Assembly (NCBI RefSeq): GCF_900107925.1
Contig: NZ_FNUJ01000003.1
Coordinates: forward strand, 620,001-684,000
Direction of reading: 5' to 3'
DNA length: 64,000 bases
Origin: Amycolatopsis pretoriensis
GTDB taxonomy: Bacteria; Actinomycetota; Actinomycetes; Mycobacteriales; Pseudonocardiaceae
Below, in pieces: positions 45,181 through 55,270 of the stretch (position 1 is its first letter; each line of letters opens with the position of its first letter). The notes under the pieces are model-generated. The model was not told the DNA's origin. It worked only from the letters and a program-made list of their open reading frames with translations, and ran no database searches. The translations under genes and the position numbers were made by a program.

Positions 45181-46713
45181 GTGTTGCTGAGCGAGTTGGT
45201 CCGGGCGTCCGCCGAGCTGGCGGCGACGAGGTCCAGGAAGGCGAAGATCGCCCTCCTGGCCGGAGTGCTGCGCGCCGCCGAAGTCGGCGAGCTGCCCGTG
45301 GTGATCGCGTACCTGACCGGGCAGACGGCGCAGGACCGGCTGGGTGCGGGCTGGCGCACCCTGGCCGGGCTGGGTGCCGGTGCGGTCCCGGACCCCGTCG
45401 TCACGGTGGCCGAGGTGGACACCGCGCTCACCGCGGCGGCCGGCGTCGCGGCGGGCACGGGCTCCGCGACGCGGCGGCAGGAAGTCCTGCGGGCGTTGTT
45501 CGAGCGGCTCACGAAGGACGAGCAGCAGTTCATGTTCCGGCTGGTCACCGGCGAGCTGCGGCAGGGTGCGCTGGAAGGCGTGATGGTCGACGCGGTCGCG
45601 GCGGCGGCCGAGGTACCGGCCGAGGACGTGCGGCGGGCGTTCATGCTGTCCGGGAAGCTGGGCGTCACCGGGGTCGCCGCGATCACCGGCGGGCAGGCCG
45701 CGCTGGCGGAGTTCCGGCTCACGCTGGGCACGCCGATCAAGCCGATGCTGGCGTCACCGGCGGAGTCGCTCGACGAGGCCGTGGCCGAGCACGCCGAGGC
45801 GATCGTCGAGTACAAGATGGACGGTGCGCGGATCCAGGTGCACCGGCAGGGCGACGAGGTGCACGTCTGGACGCGGACGCTGCGCGAGATCACCGGGAGC
45901 GTCCAGGAGCTGGTCGAGCTCGTGCGGGCGCTGCCGTGCGAATCGGTGGTGCTGGACGGCGAAACGCTCGCCCTGACCGACGCGGGGCGGCCGCGGCCGT
46001 TCCAGGACACGATGAGCCGGTTCGGCAGCACGCGCGAGGAGCAGGTCAAGGCGTTGCTGCTGCGGCCGTACTTCTTCGACTGCCTGCACCTCGACGGCGT
46101 CGACCTGCTGGACGCGCCGCTGTCCGAACGCAACGCGGCGTTGCGCAAGGTCGCCGGGGCGCACGTGATCCCCGGCGAGGTCGGCGTGGCGGGGGCGGCC
46201 GCGGTCCTGGAGGCGGCGATGGAAGCCGGGCACGAAGGGGTGATGGTCAAGGACCTGGCGTCGCCGTACGCGGCCGGACGGCGCGGGCGGGCGTGGCTGA
46301 AGGTCAAGCCGGTGCACACGATCGACCTGGTGGTGCTCGCGGCCGAGTGGGGCCACGGGCGGCGCACGGGCACGCTGTCGAACCTGCACCTGGGCGCCCG
46401 CGACCCGGACGGCGGCCCGCCGATCATGGTCGGCAAGACGTTCAAGGGCATGACCGACGAGATCCTCGCGTGGCAGACGAGGACGTTCCAGGAGATCGAG
46501 ACCCACCGCGACGACTGGACGGTGTACGTACGGCCGGAGGTGGTGGTCGAGATCGAGCTGGACAGCGCCCAGGTTTCGACGCGCTATCCCGGTGGCCTGG
46601 CGCTGCGGTTCGCGCGGGTCGTCCGCTACCGCCCGGACAAGGACCCGGCGGACGCGGACACGATCGACACGGTCCGCGGCCTGCTGCACGGCGACCGGTC
46701 GGAAGGGAGCTGA
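45181..46713 (+). CDS. ligB: ATP-dependent DNA ligase LigB type
   Basis: The 510-residue ligase has an N-terminal DNA-binding domain (about 1-195), a nucleotidyltransferase domain with the adenylated lysine in EYKMDGARIQVH (residue about 218) and an OB-fold with TFKGMTDEILAWQ. It matches mycobacterial LigB (Rv3062) over its whole length, including WLKVKPVHTIDLVVLA. It seals nicks in repair; the essential ligase in these bacteria is the NAD-dependent LigA. GTG 45181 is used. Confidence 0.94.
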   Translation: MLLSELVRASAELAATRSRKAKIALLAGVLRAAEVGELPVVIAYLTGQTAQDRLGAGWRTLAGLGAGAVPDPVVTVAEVDTALTAAAGVAAGTGSATRRQEVLRALFERLTKDEQQFMFRLVTGELRQGALEGVMVDAVAAAAEVPAEDVRRAFMLSGKLGVTGVAAITGGQAALAEFRLTLGTPIKPMLASPAESLDEAVAEHAEAIVEYKMDGARIQVHRQGDEVHVWTRTLREITGSVQELVELVRALPCESVVLDGETLALTDAGRPRPFQDTMSRFGSTREEQVKALLLRPYFFDCLHLDGVDLLDAPLSERNAALRKVAGAHVIPGEVGVAGAAAVLEAAMEAGHEGVMVKDLASPYAAGRRGRAWLKVKPVHTIDLVVLAAEWGHGRRTGTLSNLHLGARDPDGGPPIMVGKTFKGMTDEILAWQTRTFQEIETHRDDWTVYVRPEVVVEIELDSAQVSTRYPGGLALRFARVVRYRPDKDPADADTIDTVRGLLHGDRSEGS

Positions 46714-46754
46714 CGACGAAAGTAGCGATCACGACATCTCGCGCGTTGACGGTG

Positions 46755-46774
46755 CTTTCCTCGTAAAAGGAAAG
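46755..46774. promoter_or_regulatory. Inverted repeat upstream of the sedolisin protease
   Basis: CTTTCCT (46755-46761) and AGGAAAG (46768-46774) form a 7-bp dyad around CGTAAA, 76 bases before the protease start. It could be an operator. A second GAAAGT-like element follows. Confidence 0.35.
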
Positions 46775-46849
46775 ACGAAAGTCGATGTTGCCTTCTCCCG
46801 GTCCTGAGCAGAGTGGCTGACGGAGTTTCCTTCGGCCGTGGGAGAAAGC

Positions 46850-48142
46850 ATGAGATTGCGCGCTGTGTCCGGCTTGCTCGCGAGCACCACCCTGCTCGTG
46901 ACCGCGTTCGCGGCGCCCGCCGGTGCGACGCCGGTACCGAGCACGCCGAACGCCGGGCACCAGCCGTCGAAGCACCACTTCTCGGCGGCCGCGCAGTCGT
47001 TCGTCGGCGCCGACACCGTGCAGAAGCGCGTCGCCAAGCTGGAGGCGGCGATGGCGTCGCTGCCGAAGGAAAGCACCGCGTACAACGCGACGAAGCTGTG
47101 GAACGCCGGCATCACCGGCGCGGGCAGCACCGTCACGACGCTGGTGTCCTTCGGCGACGACCAGGTCAAGCAGGTGCTCGACACCTACTCGAAGAACCAC
47201 GGCCTGCCGCCGGCGAACGTCGAGGTCATCGAGCCGTCCGGCGCGGTGCCCGCGTGCACCGACCCCGGCGTCGACACCGCGACCTGCCAGGGCTGGGGCG
47301 GCGAGACCGACCTCGACGTCACGATGATGCACGCCATGGCACCGAACGCGAAGATCATCGTCGCGGCGACGCCGGTCGCGGAGACGCAGGGTTTCACCGG
47401 CCTGCCCGAGATGATGCACGCGGTCGACTACCTGACCGAGCACAAGCTGACCGACGTCATCTCGATGAGCTTCGGGACCACGGAAGAGAACTTCCCGTCG
47501 TTCGACTCGATCAAGACGCTCGACCCGGCGCTCGATCGCGCGAGCAAGGCGGGCATCACGATGGTCGCGTCCTCGGGTGACGACGGCCCGACCGGCGGGT
47601 ACCTCTACGGCCCGGGCAACTACCCGTACCGCGTCGCGAGCTGGCCGGCGTCCGACCCGCGCGTCACGACGCTGGGCGGCACGCAGCTGCACCTCGACGC
47701 GAACGGCGCCCGCACCAAGGCCGACGACGTCGTGAACGTCGCCGACAACGGCTTCTCCGAAGGCGCCGGGCTGTCGAAGACCTACGCGCGGCCGAACTGG
47801 CAGGACGGCGTCAAGAAGATCACCGGCAGCAAGATGCGGTCGTTCCCGGACATCAGCATGGAAGGCGTCTACGGGACTTCGCAGTCCGCGCCGCTGTTCG
47901 CCGGCGTGCTCGCGCTCGCGGTGCAGGCCAAGCACGGCAAGCTCGGCCAGATCAACCCGGCGCTGTACACGAAGCTCGGCCCGCAGGGCACGAAGGCGGG
48001 CATCGTCGACGTGACCGAAGGCGACAACAGCCAGGACGGCGTCACCGGCTTCACCGCGGCGAAGGGTTTCGACATCGCCAGCGGCTGGGGCACGGTCGAC
48101 GCGTCGGTGTTCGTCCCCGCACTGGTGAAGGCGCTGCGCTGA
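46850..48142 (+). CDS. Secreted sedolisin-family (S53) serine protease
   Basis: The 430-residue protein has a signal peptide (cleavage near APAGATPV, about 25) and a sedolisin catalytic domain: Glu and Asp in GWGGETDLDVTMM, oxyanion Asp in VASSGDDG and Ser in YGTSQSAPLFAG. Sedolisins are acid-active subtilisin relatives. The usual 150-200-residue pro-domain is absent; only about 60 residues separate the signal peptide from the catalytic core. GGAGAAAGC precedes ATG 46850. Confidence 0.88.
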   Translation: MRLRAVSGLLASTTLLVTAFAAPAGATPVPSTPNAGHQPSKHHFSAAAQSFVGADTVQKRVAKLEAAMASLPKESTAYNATKLWNAGITGAGSTVTTLVSFGDDQVKQVLDTYSKNHGLPPANVEVIEPSGAVPACTDPGVDTATCQGWGGETDLDVTMMHAMAPNAKIIVAATPVAETQGFTGLPEMMHAVDYLTEHKLTDVISMSFGTTEENFPSFDSIKTLDPALDRASKAGITMVASSGDDGPTGGYLYGPGNYPYRVASWPASDPRVTTLGGTQLHLDANGARTKADDVVNVADNGFSEGAGLSKTYARPNWQDGVKKITGSKMRSFPDISMEGVYGTSQSAPLFAGVLALAVQAKHGKLGQINPALYTKLGPQGTKAGIVDVTEGDNSQDGVTGFTAAKGFDIASGWGTVDASVFVPALVKALR

Positions 48143-48148
48143 CCAGTT

Positions 48149-48176
48149 AACCGGAAACGGTGACATTCGGTTTTTT
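48149..48176 (+). terminator. Possible intrinsic terminator after the protease gene
   Basis: AACCG-G-AA (48149-48156) can pair with TTCGGTT (48166-48172), with one bulged base, and runs into six T residues (48171-48176). Confidence 0.4.
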
Positions 48177-48287
48177 CGACGCGAACAAATGTCAGGATTT
48201 TTACCGACAGGACGAAGATCCGGTCACCGCTACGATGCTGCTCCCTGAAGACCCGCTCAGTCCCCGAGCGGTCATGGAGGAGCACAA

Positions 48288-48728
48288 GTGGCAAGCAAAG
48301 AAGAGATGAAAGCGGCGATCCACGCCGCCTTCGACGGGGCTGTCGCCGACGGGCCCGGCTACACCAAGGTGTACGGCGCGGAAATCAAGCAAAAGAACTT
48401 CATCGTTTTCCGCACCACCACCGTCAGCAATTTCGCGATCGGTTTCCGGCCGGGCTCGACCGACCTCGTGATCGTCCCGCTCGCCGAAAAGAGCGGGACG
48501 ATCACGGCGGGCACCCCGCTGACGATCACCGACGCGAACCGCGCTTCGGTCAAGAAGCGCGACCTGCAAGGCCGGTTCGTCATCAAGACGACGGACGGGC
48601 AGAGCTTCAGGCTCAGCATCATCCCCTCCGTGCCGAAGCTGCTCGCGGCCAGCTACCAGCTGCCCGTCGACCAGAAGGCCGAGTACGAGGCGTTCACCAC
48701 CCTTCGGGACGCTCTCACCACGGCTTGA
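48288..48728 (+). CDS. Hypothetical protein (146 aa)
   Basis: A small soluble protein without signal peptide or membrane helix. GTG 48288 follows GGAGGAGC. The N-terminus KEEMKAAIHAAFDGAV is helical; the rest is strand-rich (NFIVFRTTTVSNFAIGF, RFVIKTTDGQSFRLSI). I recognise no family. It stands alone between the protease and a Pr6Pr gene, with about 145 bases of upstream, relatively A/T-rich promoter sequence. Confidence 0.7.
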   Translation: MASKEEMKAAIHAAFDGAVADGPGYTKVYGAEIKQKNFIVFRTTTVSNFAIGFRPGSTDLVIVPLAEKSGTITAGTPLTITDANRASVKKRDLQGRFVIKTTDGQSFRLSIIPSVPKLLAASYQLPVDQKAEYEAFTTLRDALTTA

Positions 48729-48820
48729 GGTTTCGCGCGCCCCGGTGCCGGACAGCGCCGGGGCGCCCCCGATCGAAGTTGCGCCGGGCCGGCCGTCCAC
48801 AGTGGAGCTAAGCTCCGGAA

Positions 48821-49441
48821 ATGCGCAGCGAGACGCTCACCCGGGCCTGGTTCGCGGTCACCGCCGTGGTCGCGTTGACCGGCCTCGTCAGCCAGGTCGT
48901 CGCCACCGCGTCCGATCCGGACGGTCGCCTCGCGAACCTGCTCTGCTTCTTCACCATCGACTCGAACCTGCTGGTCGCCATCACTTCGGCACTGGTCGCG
49001 CTCGGCGTCGCCCGCGGCCGGCTGTTCACCGTCCTCTGGCTCGACGCGCTCGTCGGCATCATCGTGACCGGCATCGTCTACCAGGTCGCTCTCGCCGGCC
49101 TGTACGAGCTGCACGGCCTCCCGCTGTTCTCCGACACCATGCTGCACAAGGTCACGCCGATCCTGTTCGTGCTCGGCTGGCTCCTCGCGGCGCCACGCGG
49201 CGTGCTGACCTGGTCCACCGTCTGGTGGTCGCTGCTCTACCCGCTGGCCTGGCTCGCCTTCACGCTGCCGCGCGGCGCGCTCACCGGCTTCTACCCGTAC
49301 CCGTTCGTCGACGCCGGCGCGCTCGGCTACGGCCGGGTCGCGCTCAACTGCGTCTTCATCGGGCTGTTCTTCACCGCGCTCGCCGCCGGCGCGTTCCTCT
49401 ACGACCGCCGGCTCACGCCCGCACCCGGCGGAACGCGTTGA
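48821..49441 (+). CDS. Pr6Pr-family membrane protein
   Basis: The 206-residue protein has six hydrophobic helices and the family landmarks LLCFFTIDSNLLVAITS, DTMLHKVTPILFVLGWLL and YPYPFVDAGALGYG. This is the bacterial group related to FAR-17a/AIG1 proteins, of unknown or possibly hydrolase function. It overlaps the convergent flavin oxidoreductase by 29 bases. Confidence 0.85.
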   Translation: MRSETLTRAWFAVTAVVALTGLVSQVVATASDPDGRLANLLCFFTIDSNLLVAITSALVALGVARGRLFTVLWLDALVGIIVTGIVYQVALAGLYELHGLPLFSDTMLHKVTPILFVLGWLLAAPRGVLTWSTVWWSLLYPLAWLAFTLPRGALTGFYPYPFVDAGALGYGRVALNCVFIGLFFTALAAGAFLYDRRLTPAPGGTR

Positions 49442-50621
49442 GCCCGTCGCTCAACCCGGCCTGGACCAGCGTCGGCAGCGCGCCGCGCCGGTCGGCCGGC
49501 TTGCCCGCCGCGATCCGGTGCATCTGGCGGGTGTGCCACTGGATCTCGAGGAGGCTGTCGGCCAGCCGGATGCCGGTCTTCGGGCAGCGCCGTTCCGCTC
49601 GGACGTCTTCGCCGCCGAGCAGCCGCGCCGGCAGCCCCGGGTCGACGATCAGCGGCCGCCCGAGCCCGACGACGTCCAGCGCACCCGAACGCAGTGCCTC
49701 CTCCATCCCGTCCCGCGTCGCGAAGCCGCCGGTGACCATCAACGCGACGTCGGACACCGAACGCGCCTTCGCCGCGTAGTCCAGGAAGTACGCTTCGCGC
49801 GCCTGAGTGCTCGCCCGTCCGGAGCCCATCATCGCAGCCTTCTCGTACGTGCCACCGGAAACTTCCAGCAGGTCGACACCGGATTCGCCGAGTTCGCGCA
49901 CGACCTCCAGGGACTCCTCCTCGGTGAAGCCGCCGCGCTGGAAGTCCGCGCTGTTCAGCTTCACCGCCACCGGAACGTCGTCGCCCACCGCCGACCGCAC
50001 CCGCCGCACGACCTCCAGCAGGAACCGGCGCCGGCGCACCGCGTCCCCACCCCACGCGTCCGTACGCAGGTTCGTCAGCGGCGACAGGAACTGGGAAACG
50101 AGGTAGCCGTGGGCGCCGTGGATCTGGACGCCGTGGAAGCCCGCGTCGACGAACGTCCGCGCCGCAACGGCGAAGCGTTCGATGATCGCTTCGATCTCTT
50201 CGCCGGTCAACGCGCGCGGAGCGGCGAAGGCGGTGCGGATACCCCGGCTGCCGAAGGCCACGGCGGACGGCGCCACCGGCTCGCGCGAGAGGTACCGCGG
50301 GCTCTGCCGGCCGGGGTGGTTGAGCTGCACCCACAGCCGCGTGTCGGTGCCGTCGACCGCGCGCGCCCAGGCGCGGAAGCCGGCCGGGTCCGCGGAAGCC
50401 GTCACGTTGCGCGGCTCGCCGAGCGCGGCCGGGTCGACCATGACGTTGCCCGTGACGAGCGTCCCGGCGCCGCCGCGGGCCCAGGTGCGGTACAGCTCGT
50501 GCAGTTCGCGCGTCGGGGCGTTGCGCCGGTCGCCGAGCTGCTCGCTCAGAGCCGACTTGGCCAGGCGGTTCGGCAGCACGGCGCCGCAGCGCAGCTTCAG
50601 CGGTTCGGCCAGGAGCGTCAT
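49413..50621 (-). CDS. NADH:flavin oxidoreductase (Old Yellow Enzyme family)
   Basis: The 402-residue TIM-barrel FMN enzyme shows GVQIHGAHGYLVSQFLSP, RTDAWGG, VAVKLNSADF and the phosphate-binding loop VVGLGRPLIVDPG. It lacks the C-terminal FAD/NAD domains of 2,4-dienoyl-CoA reductases, so it is a single-domain ene-reductase. Substrate unknown. Two palindromes lie between it and the divergent MBL hydrolase. ATG 50619-50621 follows GGGGACG. Confidence 0.92.
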   Translation of the reverse strand: MTLLAEPLKLRCGAVLPNRLAKSALSEQLGDRRNAPTRELHELYRTWARGGAGTLVTGNVMVDPAALGEPRNVTASADPAGFRAWARAVDGTDTRLWVQLNHPGRQSPRYLSREPVAPSAVAFGSRGIRTAFAAPRALTGEEIEAIIERFAVAARTFVDAGFHGVQIHGAHGYLVSQFLSPLTNLRTDAWGGDAVRRRRFLLEVVRRVRSAVGDDVPVAVKLNSADFQRGGFTEEESLEVVRELGESGVDLLEVSGGTYEKAAMMGSGRASTQAREAYFLDYAAKARSVSDVALMVTGGFATRDGMEEALRSGALDVVGLGRPLIVDPGLPARLLGGEDVRAERRCPKTGIRLADSLLEIQWHTRQMHRIAAGKPADRRGALPTLVQAGLSDGLNAFRRVRA

Positions 50622-50637
50622 CGCGTCCCCTCTCGAA

Positions 50638-50682
50638 CTTACTCGAAGTAAGGTGACGCGAGAGTAGCATACCGTCGGTATG
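50638..50682. promoter_or_regulatory. Two palindromic boxes in a divergent promoter
   Basis: CTTACT-CGA-AGTAAG (50638-50652) and the perfect dyad CATACCG-T-CGGTATG (50668-50682) lie 17 and 36 bases from the starts of the flanking divergent genes (OYE at 50621, MBL at 50718). The second has the form of a TetR-family operator. No regulator is encoded next to it. Confidence 0.6.
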
Positions 50683-50717
50683 TCATCTACCCGCCGAATG
50701 ACCGTTAGGGTCGCCCC

Positions 50718-51341
50718 ATGACGGCGATCGTGCAGAACCTGGTGACGTCCGGAACCTTCCAGCTCGACGGGGGCAGCTGGGACGTCGACAACAACGTGTG
50801 GATCGTGGGCGACGACACGGCGGTGATCGTGATCGACGCGGCCCACGACGCGAAGGCGATCGAAAACGTCATCGGCGACCGGAAACTGGCCGCGATCGTC
50901 TGCACCCACGCGCACAACGACCACGTCAACGCCGCCCCGGAGCTCGCCGCGGCCACCGGCGCGCCGATCCTGCTGCACCCCGACGACCGCGTCCTGTGGG
51001 ACCAGACCCACCCGGACCGCGCGCCCGACGGCGAGCTGAAGGACGGCCAGACGATCACGATCGCGGGCACGGCGCTGCGGGTCGTCCACACACCGGGACA
51101 CGCGCCCGGCGCCGTGTGCCTGTACGCCGAAGAGCTGGGGGTCGTGTTCACCGGCGACACGCTGTTCCACGGCGGCCCCGGCGCCACCGGACGGTCCTAT
51201 TCGGACTACCCGACCATCGTGAAGTCCATCCGCGAGAAGCTGTTCACGCTCCCGGAGGCGACGAAAGTCCACACGGGCCACGGCGAAGGCACGACGCTCG
51301 GCGCGGAGAAGACGGCTTCGGGCGGCTGGGACGCGGCTTAG
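50718..51341 (+). CDS. MBL-fold hydrolase
   Basis: The 207-residue metallo-beta-lactamase-fold enzyme has CTHAHNDHVNAAPEL (metal motif THxHxDH), HTPGHAPGAVCLY and FTGDTLFHGGPG. It resembles the hydrolase commonly encoded with S-(hydroxymethyl)mycothiol dehydrogenase in actinomycetes, so a thioester or mycothiol-conjugate substrate is plausible. That partner is not in the window. It is divergent from the OYE gene. Confidence 0.88.
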   Translation: MTAIVQNLVTSGTFQLDGGSWDVDNNVWIVGDDTAVIVIDAAHDAKAIENVIGDRKLAAIVCTHAHNDHVNAAPELAAATGAPILLHPDDRVLWDQTHPDRAPDGELKDGQTITIAGTALRVVHTPGHAPGAVCLYAEELGVVFTGDTLFHGGPGATGRSYSDYPTIVKSIREKLFTLPEATKVHTGHGEGTTLGAEKTASGGWDAA

Positions 51342-51347
51342 GAAAAG

Positions 51348-51373
51348 GCGGCACTTTCACGTGAAAGTGCCGC
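51348..51373. terminator. 26-bp perfect palindrome between convergent genes
   Basis: GCGGCACTTTCAC / GTGAAAGTGCCGC forms an uninterrupted 26-bp palindrome directly after the MBL stop and before the convergent hypothetical gene. It probably acts as a bidirectional terminator; the A-run AAAA at 51343-51346 precedes it. Confidence 0.6.
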
Positions 51374-51868
51374 TCAGGCGGTGTGCTTCCGGGCGACGAG
51401 GGCGAACGCCTCGATCGCCCGGTCCAGCTCGACCACGGCGTCCCGGACGGCCGTCGGCAACACGACCCGGGTGAACTCGCCCCCGTCGTCCGGCTCGTGC
51501 CGCACGTGGTGCAGGTCCATGTCCTTCCGCCGCACCTCCCTGGCCGCCTCCACAAGCTCGTCCGGCCCGCTCATCACCAGGAGCCCCAGCAGGGACCGCA
51601 TCTCCGCCCGCACCGTGTAGTACTCGTCTTCGTAGCCCGTGACCCGCTCGGCGTCCGCGCCCTGGCGGTGGCTGACGTTGATGCTGACCAGGTGCTGGCG
51701 CGCCCGGGCGGCGGCTTCGATGTACTTGCCACAGCGGTCGGCCCGGTCCTGACGCAATTTCGCGCGCCTCGCCGCGTTCAGCTTCCACGGCTCGAGCAGC
51801 GCCCCCAGCGTCACGCCGATCAGCGACGCGACCGCGGCGATGACCGCGGCGCCGAGCGCCGTCAGCAC
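51374..51868 (-). CDS. Hypothetical membrane-anchored protein (164 aa)
   Basis: GTG 51866-51868 starts a protein with one N-terminal helix (about 3-25, ALGAAVIAAVASLIGVTLG) followed by a charged helical cytoplasmic domain (RAKLRQDRADRCGKYIEAAA). It overlaps the stop of the DUF309 gene by 7 bases. I see no catalytic motif. Proteins of this layout are common in actinomycetes without a known role. Confidence 0.65.
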   Translation of the reverse strand: MLTALGAAVIAAVASLIGVTLGALLEPWKLNAARRAKLRQDRADRCGKYIEAAARARQHLVSINVSHRQGADAERVTGYEDEYYTVRAEMRSLLGLLVMSGPDELVEAAREVRRKDMDLHHVRHEPDDGGEFTRVVLPTAVRDAVVELDRAIEAFALVARKHTA

Positions 51869-52329
51869 GTCAGCCTTGGTGCGCTCGGCGACACCCGTAC
51901 GCGCTGCTTCGCCTCCGCGACCAGCGCGAGCGCCCACTGCTGCAGGCCGGCGACGTCGATGCCGTGTGACGGCTCGCTCCGGAACGGCTCGATGTTCGCC
52001 GCCCCGCGTTCCAGCAGGGACACCGCGCCGACGTTGTTGCCGCGCGCCGCGTGCGTCAGCCCCACCGCCAGCTGGGCCAGGCCGCGCCACAATTCGCGGT
52101 CGGGGCCGTCGGTCGTCTTCCACGCGTCCTCGAAGACCTCGTGCGCGTGGAACGGCTTGCCGTCGTCGAGCAGCCGTTGCGCCTCCGCAAGCGTTTGCGC
52201 CGGCGTTCTCTCGATGCCTTCGGGCTGGCGCTCGACGCCGTCGGCGCCGTACGGCAGCGGGCGGCCGAGACCGTCACGCGGCCGTGCGTTGCGTGCGCGT
52301 CCCTCGGTGTCCCGGTCGCGGCGGCTCAT
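51862..52329 (-). CDS. DUF309 protein
   Basis: The 155-residue protein has the DUF309 signature: an AQRLLDDGKPFHAHEVFEDA helix with conserved His and Glu, then GLAQLAVGLTHAARGN and LLERGAANIE. Family function is unknown. The helical fold resembles TPR-like hairpins. It is transcribed away from guaB1; the two starts are only 44 bases apart. Confidence 0.88.
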   Translation of the reverse strand: MSRRDRDTEGRARNARPRDGLGRPLPYGADGVERQPEGIERTPAQTLAEAQRLLDDGKPFHAHEVFEDAWKTTDGPDRELWRGLAQLAVGLTHAARGNNVGAVSLLERGAANIEPFRSEPSHGIDVAGLQQWALALVAEAKQRVRVSPSAPRLTC

Positions 52330-52369
52330 GCCCTCGATCCTGCCACGGGCCCGCCGGGTAGTCTGGTGA

Positions 52370-53812
<1,443 letters not shown>

Positions 53813-53818
53813 AACGCC

Positions 53819-53865
53819 GTGAATGGCACATTGAGGGACTAAGTGTCCCTCAATGTGCCATTCAC
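53819..53865. repeat. 21-bp perfect inverted repeat (terminator-like) after guaB1
   Basis: The arms at 53819-53839 and 53845-53865 are perfectly complementary over 21 bases (GTGAATGGCACATTGAGGGA on the left) with a TAAGT loop. It lies between convergent guaB1 and phoH2 and probably stops transcription in both directions. I associate closely similar hairpins with many intergenic sites in Amycolatopsis, which would make it a dispersed element. Confidence 0.75.
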
Positions 53866-53875
53866 GGACTTGGGT

Positions 53876-55270
53876 CTAGCCGTGGTCCTCCAGCATTTCG
53901 GTGACCAGCGCCGCGATCGGCGAACGCTCCGAGCGGGTGAGGGTCACGTGCGCGAACAGCGGGTGGCCCTTCAGCTTCTCGATCACCGCCGAGACGCCGT
54001 CGTGCCGGCCGACGCGCAGGTTGTCGCGCTGGGCGACGTCGTGCGTGAGCACCACCCGGGACGCCGTGCCGAGCCGCGAGAGCACCGTCAGCAGGACGTT
54101 CCGTTCCAGTGACTGCGCCTCGTCGACGATGACGAACGTGTCGTGCAGCGAGCGGCCGCGGATGTGGGTCAGCGGGAGCACCTCGAGCATGCCGCGGTCG
54201 AAGACCTCGTCGAGGACCTCCTGGCTGACCAGCGCGCCGAGCGTGTCGAACACCGCCTGCGCCCACGGCTGCATCTTCTCGCTCTCGGACCCGGGCAGGT
54301 AGCCGAGGTCCTGGCCGCCGACCGCGTAAACCGGCCGGAACACCACGACCTTGCGGTGCTGACGGCGTTCCATCACCGCCTCGAGGCCGGCGCACAGCGC
54401 GAGGGCCGACTTGCCGGTGCCGGCCCGTCCGCCCAGCGAGACGATGCCGACGTCGGAGTCGAGCAGCAGGTCGAGCGCGACGCGCTGCTCGGCGCTGCGG
54501 CCGTGCAGGCCGAACGCCTCGCGGTCGCCCCGCACCAGCCGGATGCGCTTGTCCGCCGTGATCCGCCCCAGCGCGCTGGAGCTGCCCGCGAGCAGCCGCA
54601 GCCCGGTGTGGCAGGGCAGCTCGGCGAGCTCGTCCATGCCGTACTCGACCGGGTCGACGGTGCTGCCGCCGAACAGCGCGTCCAGCACTTCCTGCTGGAC
54701 GTCGACGTCCGCCATGCCGGTCCAGCCGGACGGCGTCACCTCCTGCGCGCGGTACTCGTCCGCCTCGAGACCGACGGCCCCGGCCTTGACCCGCAGCGGG
54801 ATGTCCTTCGTCACCAGGGTGACCGCCGGGAACTCCGCCGCCAGGTTGAGCGCGCAGGCGAGGATCCGGTGGTCGTTGGAGTCGGTGCGGAACCCGGACG
54901 GGAGCACCGACGGGTCCGAGTGGTTCAGCTCCACCTGCAGCGTGCCGCCGTGGTCCCCGATGGGGAGTGGCGCGTCGAGCCTGCCGTACTGCCGGCGCAG
55001 GTCGTCGAGCATGCGCAGGGATTCCCGGGCGAACCAGCCGAGCTCCGGGTGGTGGCGCTTCGCCTCCAGTTCACTGATGACGACCAGCGGAAGCACGACA
55101 GCGTGCTCGGCGAACCGAGTGACCGCCCACGGGTCCGACAAGAGGACCGACGTGTCGAGCACGTACATGTGCTGCTGGGATTCGGGCGAGGTCGAGGCTT
55201 TCTCCGGGCCAGGAACGGCACCGGTCGAAGAGTGGCCAGAGGCCTTACGGGGCAAACGCTGCGCAGTCAC
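53876..55270 (-). CDS. phoH2: PhoH2: PIN-domain ribonuclease fused to PhoH-type helicase
   Basis: The 464-residue protein has an N-terminal PIN ribonuclease domain (about 34-170; acidic residues in [12 protein letters not shown] and SNDHRILA) and a C-terminal PhoH ATPase with Walker [14 protein letters not shown] and Walker [10 protein letters not shown]. Mycobacterial PhoH2 (Rv1095) unwinds and cuts RNA. GTG 55268-55270 follows GGGAGA. In mycobacteria an antitoxin-like gene (PhoAT) precedes it; I could not identify a convincing counterpart here. Confidence 0.92.
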   Translation of the reverse strand: MTAQRLPRKASGHSSTGAVPGPEKASTSPESQQHMYVLDTSVLLSDPWAVTRFAEHAVVLPLVVISELEAKRHHPELGWFARESLRMLDDLRRQYGRLDAPLPIGDHGGTLQVELNHSDPSVLPSGFRTDSNDHRILACALNLAAEFPAVTLVTKDIPLRVKAGAVGLEADEYRAQEVTPSGWTGMADVDVQQEVLDALFGGSTVDPVEYGMDELAELPCHTGLRLLAGSSSALGRITADKRIRLVRGDREAFGLHGRSAEQRVALDLLLDSDVGIVSLGGRAGTGKSALALCAGLEAVMERRQHRKVVVFRPVYAVGGQDLGYLPGSESEKMQPWAQAVFDTLGALVSQEVLDEVFDRGMLEVLPLTHIRGRSLHDTFVIVDEAQSLERNVLLTVLSRLGTASRVVLTHDVAQRDNLRVGRHDGVSAVIEKLKGHPLFAHVTLTRSERSPIAALVTEMLEDHG

